A stretch of 64,000 nt of DNA. Origin: JBGQBN01 sp041494805 (GTDB taxonomy: Bacteria > Acidobacteriota > Terriglobia > Terriglobales > Acidobacteriaceae). The stretch lies in the NCBI GenBank assembly GCA_041494805.1, contig JBGQBN010000002.1:1-64000 (forward strand), written 5' to 3'. This document shows, in pieces, positions 1-9,100 of this stretch; the stretch's first letter is position 1, and each line of letters begins with the position of its first letter. The notes beneath the pieces were generated by a model. It was not told the DNA's origin. It did not search any database and saw only the letters and a list, made by a program, of their open reading frames with translations. The position numbers were made by a program, and so were the translations under genes.

Positions 1-30
1 AGCGAATGGGGCGCAGCGACAAAGGCGGCC

Positions 31-231
31 ATGAGCCGCAAACTGGTGTGGATTGAACAACAGCGTTTCCGTGGTTTTGGTTGCTCCGAATGTGGCTGGC
101 GGTTTAAACCTTCTGGAGCGCCCACGGGCACATCTTTCGATGAAATGATGCGCAACTTCGAGTTGCAGCGCGACAAAGAGTTTACATTGCATGTTTGCGC
201 CGATCACCCAAGAGCCAAGCACAAACTCTGA
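31..231 (+). CDS. Small cysteine/histidine-rich protein, possible zinc ribbon
   Basis: This 66-residue basic protein has a CSEC motif at residues 18-21 and a C-terminal HVCADHPRAKH stretch. Together these could form one zinc site, but that is inference from residue spacing. There is no signal peptide or membrane segment. It is followed by another small ORF in the same direction. I recognise no named family. It could be a small regulatory or scaffold protein, and its expression is not proven. Confidence 0.5.
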   Translation: MSRKLVWIEQQRFRGFGCSECGWRFKPSGAPTGTSFDEMMRNFELQRDKEFTLHVCADHPRAKHKL

Positions 232-270
232 ATAATTCACACCGCCGTACGTCCCAGCGCGGAGGTCAAT

Positions 271-534
271 ATGTGCCCTGTTCATTGGGACCACACCGAT
301 CACGCCCGGTCTACGCGTTATGTCAAGCAAGATTGGGAAAAGCTTTACCGCGCCGCAGTCCTCGAGTCTGACCGGAGCAAGTTGCTGCAGCGGATCGAGG
401 ACGCAGAGGCCGCGATTCTCGAGCGATCGCGAGTTTTATCAAAGCCGCCAGGCAACAATGGAAAAGAGCAGGACGCTATCACTCGGGCACTGCACATCTT
501 GAGCTTGCTGCGTGAGGCTGGGCAAGAGCGGTAG
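271..534 (+). CDS. Hypothetical small helical protein
   Basis: The product is 87 residues, charged and predicted mostly helical, with a stretch of about 35 residues (RSKLLQRIEDAEAAILERSR) that could be a coiled coil. A GGAGGT-type ribosome site (gcggaggtcaat) lies directly before the ATG, which supports translation. It sits 40 bp after the preceding small gene and 50 bp before the rRNA/tRNA methyltransferase gene, so all three may be co-transcribed. No function can be assigned. Confidence 0.55.
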   Translation: MCPVHWDHTDHARSTRYVKQDWEKLYRAAVLESDRSKLLQRIEDAEAAILERSRVLSKPPGNNGKEQDAITRALHILSLLREAGQER

Positions 535-587
535 CCTCATGCGATGGCTGCTGGGAATATGCCTTGGGTGTCGTAAGATGAGTTCCC

Positions 588-1325
588 TTGCCCGCTCCGT
601 CTGAATTTAACCGTCTTTGCGTTGTGCTGGTGGCCACGCGCAACCCTCTTAATATCGGTGCGGCCGCGCGTGCGATGAGCAACTTCGGATTTCTCCGCCT
701 GCGAGTGGTCAACCCATACGCAGTTGCATTTCGCGAGGCGCGCTCCGCGGTGGGCGCCTCGGCGCTGCTGGCGAGTGCGGAAGAGTACAGGAGCGTGGCC
801 GAAGCCGTGGCTGACTGCACGCTGGTGGTGGGAACCACGGCGGTGGGCCGGCGGGAATTGCGGCATCCTCTCAGACGGCTGGAATCCGGGGCGCGGCTGA
901 TCCGCAAGCAAATCACGTCGAGCCGCGTCGCCCTTCTGTTCGGTTCTGAGAGGGTCGGTCTCTCGAACCAGGATCTCAGCCACTGCCACTGGCTGATGAG
1001 TATTCCGACACGCGAAGCGCACCGATCGATGAATCTGGGGCAATCGGTGGCGGTGTGTCTGTACGAGTTGGTGCGTGACTTGAAGGCTGCGGGGCGGCCG
1101 GAGAAAAAGCGGCTTGCGACTGCAGGTAGGGTCGAACAAATGACGACGGTGTTACTGGATGCGCTGCGGATTAGTGGTTACCTGAAGCCCGGAGCTTCTA
1201 ACGAGGAACAAGTGCGCCGTCTGGTCCGCCACCTCAATGTGCCTGCCCAGGACACTGAACGCTGGCTGGGCTTGCTACGACAGATTTTGTGGAAGCTGCG
1301 GTCGGGGGAGCGGTTCACAAGGTGA
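588..1325 (+). CDS. trmJ: tRNA/rRNA 2'-O-methyltransferase, TrmH family group 1 (TrmJ-like)
   Basis: This is a SPOUT-class methyltransferase of 245 residues. The three SpoU motifs are present: RNPLNIGAAAR near residue 20, LFGSERVGLSN near residue 120 and MNLGQSVAVCLYEL near residue 150. Together they form the knotted SAM site. TrmJ members methylate the 2'-OH of tRNA position 32. The C-terminal extension of about 70 residues is usual for the TrmJ subgroup. The start is a TTG at 588; no upstream ATG fits the conserved N-terminus. The exact substrate cannot be read from sequence. Confidence 0.88.
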   Translation: MPAPSEFNRLCVVLVATRNPLNIGAAARAMSNFGFLRLRVVNPYAVAFREARSAVGASALLASAEEYRSVAEAVADCTLVVGTTAVGRRELRHPLRRLESGARLIRKQITSSRVALLFGSERVGLSNQDLSHCHWLMSIPTREAHRSMNLGQSVAVCLYELVRDLKAAGRPEKKRLATAGRVEQMTTVLLDALRISGYLKPGASNEEQVRRLVRHLNVPAQDTERWLGLLRQILWKLRSGERFTR

Positions 1326-1604
1326 GGAGTATGGTCAGGGAAGGCCTGAGGGTCTTATCTCTGGTAAATCGTGCCTGCGGAGGAACGAGAGACTCACCGT
1401 CCCTCAGGGGCTAAAGCCCGAGTCATGTGCGGCTTTTGCGGCACGGCTGGAAGCCGTGCCCTCCCGTGGTCTTTCCTGCGCGGCTGGAAGCCGTGCCCTC
1501 CCACGTCATGCTGAGGCTCTTACGGCACCCTTCGGCTTCGCTCAGGGCAGGCTCAAAACCGTGCCCTCCCAGGGGTGCTTCCGACAGCAATTGTGAGATA
1601 GCTT
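1326..1604. repeat. Intergenic cluster of imperfect palindromes (GGCACGGCTGGAAGCCGTGCC type)
   Basis: The gap holds at least two close copies of a hairpin-forming element. One is at about 1440-1460, followed by CTCCC, and another at about 1479-1503 with the same CCGTGCCCTCCC tail. A degenerate third copy lies near 1551-1570. Related elements recur at 20.2-20.4 kb and near 61.9 kb. They look like dispersed extragenic palindromes. No gene is seen here. Confidence 0.7.
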
Positions 1605-2648
1605 CTAGTCTCGCTTCGCTATGGCATAGTAGCCGGCGCGGGCCTGGATTTTGTAGCCGTTCTTGGAGCGGACCTCGACTTTGCGGAAGGTGCCGTCACG
1701 GGCCGAGTTGGTGGGAACGTAGCCGAGGCTGTACTGGCTGCGCAGTTCGCGTGCGATCTGGTCGAAGGCGTCCTTCAGCTTGTCGAATTTGTTTCCGACT
1801 TCAATGACGCGGCCGCCGGTTTCTGTGGCCAGTTTTTTCATTTCGCTGTCGCCGGAGTAACCGAAACCGCCGTAGAATCCGCGATCGGCAATCATCAGCA
1901 CGTAGCAGATACTGTCGGACTTCTGCGCGGCTTCGATGGCGTCGCGGATCTTGAGCCGGCTGCCCTGGTCTTCACCGTCGGTGAGAATGATCATGGCCTT
2001 GCGTCCCACCTCATGGGCCAGCTCGTCGTGTGAAGCCAGGTAAATCGCGTCGTAGAGCAAGGTGCCACGGGGATTTGGGGTGGGGAGCGGGCCGCCGCCC
2101 AGGCCGGGGATGCCGCCACCGATCCCGGCGTTGATGCGCACGCTGTTCAGGGCTGCTTTCAGAGCATGAATCGAGCTGGTGAAGTCCTGCAGCAGGTCCA
2201 CATTCACGTCGAAGCTGAGCACAAAAGCTTCATCTTTCTCGCGCAGGATCTCGCTGAGAAAGGCGCCTCCGACTTCCTTCTCCATTTCCAGCACGCGCTG
2301 CTGGCTGCCGCTGGCATCGATCAGGATTCCCAGGGTGAGCGGCAAGTTGGATTCGGCAGCAAAATACTTGATGGTCTGGGGCTTGCCGTCCTCGAAGATT
2401 TCAAAGTCATCTTTGGTCAGGTTGGGGAGTAAGGCTCCCTTTTTATCTTTGACGTTGAAGAAAAGCTGAACCACGTCCACGTTTACTTTCAAGGTTTCCA
2501 GCGACTGGTCCTCGGTCTGGGCTTGAGTCGGGCTTGGGTTTTGGCCGGCAAGCGTGGGAAGCTGCTGTCCTGAGGCAGAAATAGGAGTGGCCAAGCATGC
2601 CATGGTCACCACAGTGGCGAACACCTGAAAAACACGGGCCTTGGGCAT
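1605..2648 (-). CDS. Secreted VWFA-related protein, acidobacterial type
   Basis: The product has 347 residues: an N-terminal signal peptide ending near SASG, then a region rich in DFEIFEDGKPQTIKYF that is characteristic of the acidobacterial VWFA-related family (TIGR03436). A von Willebrand A fold follows. The metal-site (MIDAS) motif is visible as DASGSQ near residue 112, with TDGEDQGS about 110 residues later. The C-terminal YSLGYVP motif is also typical. Such proteins are exported and of unknown role, perhaps adhesion or protein interaction. It is transcribed divergently from a second member of the same family. Confidence 0.85.
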   Translation of the reverse strand: MPKARVFQVFATVVTMACLATPISASGQQLPTLAGQNPSPTQAQTEDQSLETLKVNVDVVQLFFNVKDKKGALLPNLTKDDFEIFEDGKPQTIKYFAAESNLPLTLGILIDASGSQQRVLEMEKEVGGAFLSEILREKDEAFVLSFDVNVDLLQDFTSSIHALKAALNSVRINAGIGGGIPGLGGGPLPTPNPRGTLLYDAIYLASHDELAHEVGRKAMIILTDGEDQGSRLKIRDAIEAAQKSDSICYVLMIADRGFYGGFGYSGDSEMKKLATETGGRVIEVGNKFDKLKDAFDQIARELRSQYSLGYVPTNSARDGTFRKVEVRSKNGYKIQARAGYYAIAKRD

Positions 2649-2767
2649 GAGGGTAATCTCTCGGGCTTTTTGTTAGTCTATTCCTAGAACGTTAGATGCA
2701 CCAAACGGGGAGCTTCGGGCATCCCAGCAGATAGATTTGTTTCTTGCAGGCGGAGAGAGGGCGCACA

Positions 2768-4078
2768 GTGTCGGCTAACTTGGGTAAGGGGCAGAGGGCG
2801 GGTTGGCTGGTGGGGTTGGTCTTAGTCTTTGGACTGGCATCCCTGGCTGGCGCCGCACAACCGCAAGATCAAAAGCAGGATATCCCGGATGCGCCTTCCA
2901 CCACACGGCCGCCGCTGCCCTTCCCCTCCACTCCGCCCGCGGTCAAACCAGAATCTCCACCGCCGAACCAGGCGCCGCCTGGGGAGACTAATCCGGGGAA
3001 CGAGACCGCCCCTGCGCCGGCGCAGGATGCGCCGCAGCCCGCGCCTCCACTCAAGATCACGACTGTCCCGGAAGGAGGGGCGACGCAGGAAGGAGCTACC
3101 TCACCGAGCGACCTGTACAAGATCGTAACCAACGTGAACCAGGTGCTGGTCCCGGTCTCGGTGAAGGATGATTCCACACGCCTGGTCAGCGGATTGCTTC
3201 CCCAGGACTTCTCGGTCTTCGAAGACGGCGTGAAGCAGAAAATGAACTTCTTCACCAGCGATCCTTTTCCGCTGTCGGCAGCCGTGGTCTTCGACCTGGG
3301 AATGCCGGATGCCGCCGTGCAGAAAGTGAACCAGACGTTTCCGGCGCTGGAAGGCGCTTTCAGCCAGTTTGACGAGGTTGCCATCTATACCTACAGCAGT
3401 ACCGCCTCCCAGGCCGCGGATTTCGCCGCCGCCGGCCGCAAACTGACGGCAGTGCTGAACGAACTGAAAATGCAACGGGGACGGAACGATGGGCCACCCG
3501 TAACCGGCGGCCCCCTGGGCCCGCAAGGGCCTACCGTAAACGGACACCAGATTGATCCGGGCGCGCCGATCGTGTACATCCCTCCCAAGCAGTCGCACGC
3601 CCTTAATGATGCTTTGGTGGCAGCGGCTTTGGATCTGAGCAAACGCGAGCGCACCCGGCGCAAGATAATTTTCATCATCAGCGATGGCCGGGAGTACGGC
3701 AGCACGGCCAGCTACAGCGATACGCTGAAGGTTTTGCTTTCGACTGGGATTCAGGTGTACGCCCTGGGAGTGGAAGGGGCGGCAATTCCGGTGTACAGCA
3801 AGCTGCAGAGGTTGCACGTGCCCCGGTTTGGCTACAGCGACATTCTGCCCAAATATACCAACGCCACCGGGGGCGAGGTGTTTACCGAGTTCTCTCGCGA
3901 TGCGATTGAGGCAGTCTACGCCCGAGCCATCGGCGATGCCCGCAACCAGTACACGCTGGGCTACCTGACCCGGGCGACTCCCAGCAGCACTTACCGGCAA
4001 ATTGTGGTCAATGTGGCACGTCCCGGTCTGAAGGTGGCGGCCAAGGACGGCTATTACCCTCTCCCGCCCGGCCGCTGA
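2768..4078 (+). CDS. Secreted VWFA-related protein with proline-rich linker
   Basis: The product is 436 residues from a GTG at 2768. I chose this over the upstream TTG at 2744 because GGAGAGAGGG lies 7 bases before it. A signal peptide (about residues 12-32) leads into a roughly 75-residue linker rich in Pro, Ala and Gln, then a VWFA-related domain. Landmarks are DFSVFEDGVKQ, a degenerate MIDAS (VFDLGMPDA, lacking the usual DxSxS) and ISDGREYGS. The family C-terminus QYTLGYL is present. The degenerate MIDAS suggests metal binding is weak or lost. It is divergent from the neighbouring homologue. Confidence 0.82.
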   Translation: MSANLGKGQRAGWLVGLVLVFGLASLAGAAQPQDQKQDIPDAPSTTRPPLPFPSTPPAVKPESPPPNQAPPGETNPGNETAPAPAQDAPQPAPPLKITTVPEGGATQEGATSPSDLYKIVTNVNQVLVPVSVKDDSTRLVSGLLPQDFSVFEDGVKQKMNFFTSDPFPLSAAVVFDLGMPDAAVQKVNQTFPALEGAFSQFDEVAIYTYSSTASQAADFAAAGRKLTAVLNELKMQRGRNDGPPVTGGPLGPQGPTVNGHQIDPGAPIVYIPPKQSHALNDALVAAALDLSKRERTRRKIIFIISDGREYGSTASYSDTLKVLLSTGIQVYALGVEGAAIPVYSKLQRLHVPRFGYSDILPKYTNATGGEVFTEFSRDAIEAVYARAIGDARNQYTLGYLTRATPSSTYRQIVVNVARPGLKVAAKDGYYPLPPGR

Positions 4079-4243
4079 CTACAATTCTGTTCCCCAGTTA
4101 TCCTAATGGTCTTCCCATAAGTAACCGGGGTAACCTGCCGGAAGACTGCGCGTGTGGTATAAAACCAAGCAGCACCAAGCCAAATTTTCGCGCGGGGGTG
4201 TTTGGGGGTACCCGAACGTCCGCCGCGACTCTTGAGGAAAGTC

Positions 4244-4831
4244 TTGAGTTTCATCAACTTTGCAGCTCGCGAGATCAATTGCAAGATCGTGTACTACGGC
4301 GCTGGCTTGGGCGGTAAGACCACGAATCTGCAGTTCATCTACCAGAAGACGGCGGAGCAGCAAAAGGGCAAGATGATCTCCCTGGCCACGGAGACGGAAC
4401 GTACTCTGTTTTTTGACTTTCTGCCGCTCGACCTGGGCTCGGTCCGCGGTTTCAAGACGCGCATTCACCTTTACACGGTTCCAGGCCAGGTGTTCTACGA
4501 TGCCAGCCGCAAGCTTATCCTGCGCGGAGTGGATGGCATTGTCTTCGTCGCCGACTCGCAGGAACAGCGCATGGACGCCAACGTCGAAGCCCTCGAGAAC
4601 CTGATGGCCAACCTCAAGGAACACGGCTACGACTTCCACAAGATTCCTTACGTCCTGCAACTCAACAAGCGTGACCTGCCGAATGTGCTGCCCGTGGAGG
4701 CGCTGTCCACGGAGCTTCGCCGGAAGAATGAGCCGGTACTGGAAGCCGTCGCCTTTCAGGGGAATGGCGTATTCGAGACACTGAAAGAAATTGCTCGGCA
4801 GGTTTTGACGGAGTTGAAACAGGGAGGGTAG
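4244..4831 (+). CDS. mglA: MglA-type small GTPase
   Basis: From the TTG at 4244, preceded by GAGG, the product is 195 residues, the usual length of MglA. It begins SFINFAAREINCKIVYYG, very typical of the family. The P-loop GAGLGGKT is at 19-26, the switch-II region TVPGQ at 78-82 (MglA proteins have T in place of the DxxG aspartate), and NKRD base recognition at 141-144. MglA is a Ras-like switch that sets cell polarity and controls type IV pili or gliding. A pilT gene occurs 9 kb away, but no mglB is seen nearby. A longer TTG start at 4202 is less likely. Confidence 0.9.
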   Translation: MSFINFAAREINCKIVYYGAGLGGKTTNLQFIYQKTAEQQKGKMISLATETERTLFFDFLPLDLGSVRGFKTRIHLYTVPGQVFYDASRKLILRGVDGIVFVADSQEQRMDANVEALENLMANLKEHGYDFHKIPYVLQLNKRDLPNVLPVEALSTELRRKNEPVLEAVAFQGNGVFETLKEIARQVLTELKQGG

Positions 4832-4910
4832 TCGTTAGCCAAGACCTGACCTTTTCGCAGCCTGTGAAGGCTATTCCCGAAACGCAGGCGAGGCAGCATT
4901 CCTGTCGCGA

Positions 4911-6074
4911 CTACTTGTTGTCCAGCGTGCCGGTGGCGCCAAATTCGCGGCGTCCGGGAACGGTCCGCAGCGTGCGCGCTGCCATCGGCGGGACAGCCGC
5001 AGCCGCTCCGTAGCGTTCCAACAGCATGGGGACCATGGCGTTCTCAGCTTCTTTTACAAAAGTGAGCCGGCCTTCGTGGTTGAGGTCAATGCGGATGAAG
5101 TCTCCCAGCTTGACTTGGCCAGTGGCCACCAGGTTGGCCAGTTGAAAGACAATGTGACGTTCAATGGCGCGTTTCAGGTGCCGGGCGCCGTACTTGGGGT
5201 CGGTGCCTTCGTGCAGCAGAAAGCTTTTTACCTTGGGCGTGCAACTGAAGACGAACTGGTTGGCGGCGGACGCCATCAGGATGCGCTGCTGCACCATGCC
5301 CAGCTCGATTTCCAGGATCTGCTCCAGATGCTCCGAGCGCAGAGTTTTGAAGACCACCGCTTTGTCGATGCGGTTCATGAATTCAGGGGTAAATTTACGC
5401 CGGGCCGCGTCCACGGCGGTGCGATTGATCTTTTCATCGAGTGACGCGTCGACTTGGGTGGCTTTCGGAGCGAAGCCAAGTCCGCCGTCGACCAGGTTGC
5501 TCATCTCGCCCGCCCCGAGGTTGGAGGTCATGATGATGACGCACTGTGACAAGTCCACACGCCGGTTGTCACCCAAGGTCAAGGTAGCCTTGTCCAGGAT
5601 GCCGAGCAGCAGCTGCCACAGGGAGTCGGAAGCCTTCTCGATTTCGTCAAACAGCAGGATGGACAGCTTGAGCTTCTCTGTCTGCCACTGATTGAGAGCC
5701 TCCTGAGTAAGCAGGGGATGAGTCTCGCGGTGGCCGAGGTAGCCGGGAGGCGAACCGATCAGCTTGGCGATCTCATGGGAGTGCTGGAACTCGGCGCAAT
5801 CGATCTTGATGCAGGCGTGCGAGTCGCCAAACAGGGCTTCCGCCATGGCCTCGACCACCCGGGTTTTCCCTGATCCCGTGGGTCCCAGGAACAGCAGGTT
5901 GCCTACCGGACGTCCCGGGGGATTCAACCCCGCCAGGAACATCTGATAGATCTCAACCACTTTTTCGACAGCCTGGTCCTGGCCCACAATCCGGCGGCGC
6001 AAGGCGTTGTCGAACTCTTTAGCATCGTTGCTGCGACGGGTCGGATCGAGCAGGGTGTTGAGGATGGTTTTCAT
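4911..6074 (-). CDS. ClpX/ClpB-like AAA+ ATPase (AAA_2 domain)
   Basis: The product has 387 residues from the ATG at 6074, which is preceded by CCAGGACCCT. Walker A GPTGSGKT is at 64-71, Walker B LLFDEIEKA at 139-147 (D142, E143), sensor 1 in IIMTSNLGAGE, and an arginine-finger/sensor 2 stretch near KYGARHLKRAIERH. A C-terminal D2-small domain follows. There is a single AAA module with neither a ClpX zinc finger nor a ClpB N-domain. It is likely an unfoldase or remodelling ATPase; substrates and any peptidase partner are unknown. It converges with the mglA gene. Confidence 0.82.
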   Translation of the reverse strand: MKTILNTLLDPTRRSNDAKEFDNALRRRIVGQDQAVEKVVEIYQMFLAGLNPPGRPVGNLLFLGPTGSGKTRVVEAMAEALFGDSHACIKIDCAEFQHSHEIAKLIGSPPGYLGHRETHPLLTQEALNQWQTEKLKLSILLFDEIEKASDSLWQLLLGILDKATLTLGDNRRVDLSQCVIIMTSNLGAGEMSNLVDGGLGFAPKATQVDASLDEKINRTAVDAARRKFTPEFMNRIDKAVVFKTLRSEHLEQILEIELGMVQQRILMASAANQFVFSCTPKVKSFLLHEGTDPKYGARHLKRAIERHIVFQLANLVATGQVKLGDFIRIDLNHEGRLTFVKEAENAMVPMLLERYGAAAAVPPMAARTLRTVPGRREFGATGTLDNK

Positions 6075-6446
6075 AGGGTCCTGGCCCCTTTTTCTTTCCT
6101 GGGCCTTGGCTGCTTCCTGGGAGAGCGGGTTAAAACTGTTTCCTATTGGCGACAATTTTTGTCACCCCTGATTACTGTCCGCTTTTGGTACTGCAAATGA
6201 CTCGCCATCCTGAGGATAGCTCCCGGTACCGGCTTCCTGTAAGTCTTAGATACTTATAGCGCCAAAAGCCGGTACTTACGCCCCCCCACCCCAGCAATGG
6301 GGAGAGAAATAGTTTGCGCATCCGGGAAGTTTCTTGGCGCCCGGAGCGGTGCGAAGCCGGGACCGCCCGGCGCTGACCGGACGTAACTGGCAGGCCAAAT
6401 TACTGCCAGCTAGCATCCCTGAAAGCCGCCTTTCAGGGAGAAAAAC

Positions 6447-7937
6447 TTGCGCCGCCTGGGCCCCATTTCGCTGGCGATTGTTCTGTGCCTGTCTCTGGCT
6501 TTCACCATCTGGTACGGGGGCGCGTTTTCTTTGGCCGCTGCCCAGACCCAGAAACCCCCACAGCTTTTGCGCACCTCGAGGACTTCTGTCCCCGGCCCCA
6601 AGCCGCCGGATGCCTCTGGGCTGGTCCCGACGGTGGCGCCGCCGGGCAGCGCTCTGTATGTGGCGAAACGGGGAGACACTATTGCCCTGGTTGCGCGTCA
6701 CTTCGTGTCGCAGACTTCGTACCTGACGTCCAGTGAGTTGGGAGAAGCCATCCGCAAAACCAATGGAGACGCGCAGGGCAATGCTCTGAAGGCAGGCCAG
6801 TCGGTAGTTGTCCCCGGGATTCTGGCTGCCCCAATTGTTGAAAAAACGGTCCCGGTGGCGCGTGACTTCGAAGTGCGGGCGATTTATTTGACCGGGGTCA
6901 TGGCGGCTAGCGATCACGGGATACGCATTATCCGCCACTGGCGCGAACTGGGCGGCAATGCCGTGGTATTCGACATCAAGGACAGCGATGGCATCATCAA
7001 CATTCCGTTTGATCATCCACTGGCCGGTCCTCACAAGACCTACATTCGCGATCTGCCCAAGTTCACGCGTTTTCTGCATTCGCAGGGCATGCATGCCATT
7101 GCTCGGGTTGCCATTTTCCGCGACGAGCGACTGGTGAAAGAACATCCCGAGCTGGCGGTGAAGTCACGCCGCAGCGGTCAGGCGTGGCGTGAGCACGGCA
7201 AGCTGGTCTGGACCGATCCTTCGCACCCCAAGGTGCAGGAATACGACATCGCGCTGGCCAAGAAAGCCGCCGATTCCGGGGTGGACGAAATTCAGTTTGA
7301 CTACGTACGCTTCCCTGCCGAAGGCGACCAGAAGGACGCCAGCTTCGTCTATCAAGCCCGGCATCCGGAGTGGCATCGCACGGACGTGATTGCAGATTTC
7401 CTCAAGCACGCCTATGCCGAGCTACACCGGACGGGTGTTCTGTTATCGCTCGACGTATTCGGGGTGATGGCCTGGCAGCGTCCGGTGGACCTGGCGCACA
7501 CCGGCCAGGACATCGTGGGCATGGCCAAGTATTGTGATGTGCTTTCGCCGATGATTTATCCTTCGCACTTCTTTGGCATGGATGGGATTGCCCATCCCGG
7601 CGATGCGCCTGAGCATTTCATCGGCGAATCCATGGACCGCTTCCTGAAGATCACCCAGGGCAGCGGCGTGGTGATTCGTCCGTGGCTGCAGGCCTTTCGC
7701 TGGAAGACCAAGACCTACTCACCGAAATACGTCGAAGTGCAGGTGCTGACGGCGAAGAACAAGGGTGGAATTGGGTTCTTGTTCTGGAATGCGGCTAATG
7801 ACTACAGCAAGCCTTATACGGCGATGCCCGAGATGCGGGCGGCTAAAGGGCAGTATTTTCGGGGTGATGAGCTGCCGCTGACCGCTCAAGCCGGCTTGAC
7901 AAACGAGAGCTTGCCGGCAAGTGGCGCCAGCCACTGA
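6447..7937 (+). CDS. Secreted LysM protein with DUF4015 glycoside hydrolase-like domain
   Basis: The product has 496 residues from a TTG preceded by CAGGGAG. A signal or anchor helix covers residues 7-30. A LysM-like peptidoglycan-binding motif follows (YVAKRGDTIALVARHF to GQSVVVPG, about 70-127). The rest is a DUF4015 (GH13-like) TIM barrel with conserved VRAIYLTG, VVFDIKDSDG, DEIQFDYVRFP and LSPMIYPSHF. DEIQFDYVRFP is the most conserved strand and probably holds active-site acids. It probably acts on wall polysaccharide at the cell surface; the substrate is not known. Confidence 0.83.
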   Translation: MRRLGPISLAIVLCLSLAFTIWYGGAFSLAAAQTQKPPQLLRTSRTSVPGPKPPDASGLVPTVAPPGSALYVAKRGDTIALVARHFVSQTSYLTSSELGEAIRKTNGDAQGNALKAGQSVVVPGILAAPIVEKTVPVARDFEVRAIYLTGVMAASDHGIRIIRHWRELGGNAVVFDIKDSDGIINIPFDHPLAGPHKTYIRDLPKFTRFLHSQGMHAIARVAIFRDERLVKEHPELAVKSRRSGQAWREHGKLVWTDPSHPKVQEYDIALAKKAADSGVDEIQFDYVRFPAEGDQKDASFVYQARHPEWHRTDVIADFLKHAYAELHRTGVLLSLDVFGVMAWQRPVDLAHTGQDIVGMAKYCDVLSPMIYPSHFFGMDGIAHPGDAPEHFIGESMDRFLKITQGSGVVIRPWLQAFRWKTKTYSPKYVEVQVLTAKNKGGIGFLFWNAANDYSKPYTAMPEMRAAKGQYFRGDELPLTAQAGLTNESLPASGASH

Positions 7938-8161
7938 CCGGGCGCAACATCGATTGTGGCGGTTGTCTGTGCCCCCCCTGCTTGATCTTCTACGACCAGC
8001 CGTTGTACCGCGAGTTCTTCCACATGAAGACCGCCTGCACCTGTGCTGCAAGGGCGTTGTGCCTGGTTGCAAACTCTTTCATCTTGACGAGGGCTGTGCC
8101 CTTGGAACAGAATCAGCAAGCTTGACTTCCTCCTTCTATACCCACGTTTGAAGAGGGTTTC

Positions 8162-9049
8162 ATGACGTATCTTCGCAGGCTTACAGTCGGCTTGGTCCTG
8201 TTACTCGCCGCGCCCTTCACGGTCACCCAGACTGTCGTCTACGACACCAACATCACCTTCACTACGATTGACGTGCCCGGGGCAGGCCTGACTAGCGTAA
8301 ATGGCATCAACTCCAGTGGGGACTTGGTCGGGAACTACGCCGCAACGCCCAGCCACCCGGCGCATAGCTTCCTGTATAGGGACGGTGGGTTCACGCTGTT
8401 TGATTACCCGGGAGCCGCGTCGACGATCGCACAGGACATCAACGACTCCGGCCTGATTGCGGGCATAGCCGAGTTCAACGGCGGCGTTCTGGAGCGCGGC
8501 TTTACATACGACGGAACTGCCTTCGCGGCGGTCGTCATGAAGGGCAAAACGGTGACGGCGGTCATGGGAATCAACAACGGCGGTGAGATGGTGGGTGGCG
8601 TGGGCACTCCGGGTACCACGCGCGCGTTCCGCCTGCGCGACGGTCGTTTCACGAAGGTCTCTCCCCCGGGAAACTATATCTACGTATATGGAACCGGCGT
8701 TAATAACCTCGACGAGGTTGTAGGCTGGACGTCCTCCGGGGATGACGACAAAGGATTCGACTACCGTCAAGGCAGGTTTCGAACGATCAAGGTTCCCGGT
8801 GCTACAAAAACCGAGGCTTGGGGCATCAATGATACCGGAGTGATTGTCGGCTGGTATGGAAGCGGAGGATTTACTTACGGATTTGCACGCGTCAAAGGCA
8901 GGTATATCTCCCTTGGCTATCCCGGAGCGTTGGCCACGTTCGCTTATAGTATTAGCCCCTCAGGACAGATTGTGGGGGGATACACCCTTGATTACCAGAC
9001 CTACCACGGTTTTGTGACCAACCCGATTACCGTGGCAGATTCCGAGTGA
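8162..9049 (+). CDS. Secreted HAF-repeat protein
   Basis: A 295-residue exported protein with a signal peptide over residues 1-22. It consists of about five repeats of the HAF type, with recurring units such as GINSSGDLVGNY, DINDSGLIAGIA, GINNGGEMVGG and GINDTGVIVGWY, each followed by F-x-Y/F-x-x-G. These repeats predict a small beta-propeller. AAGAGGG lies before the ATG. No catalytic residues are evident. Members are common in acidobacteria and planctomycetes, with unknown function. Confidence 0.8.
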   Translation: MTYLRRLTVGLVLLLAAPFTVTQTVVYDTNITFTTIDVPGAGLTSVNGINSSGDLVGNYAATPSHPAHSFLYRDGGFTLFDYPGAASTIAQDINDSGLIAGIAEFNGGVLERGFTYDGTAFAAVVMKGKTVTAVMGINNGGEMVGGVGTPGTTRAFRLRDGRFTKVSPPGNYIYVYGTGVNNLDEVVGWTSSGDDDKGFDYRQGRFRTIKVPGATKTEAWGINDTGVIVGWYGSGGFTYGFARVKGRYISLGYPGALATFAYSISPSGQIVGGYTLDYQTYHGFVTNPITVADSE

Positions 9050-9100
9050 GCTGCGGCGGAAGGTTGGTCCTTCCGTCCGCCGCAAATTCTAGAGTTTAGG

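Noticed and set aside
7921..8151. A 76-residue ORF after the LysM gene
   Set aside because: It overlaps the 3' end of the LysM gene in another frame, with no domain or ribosome site.
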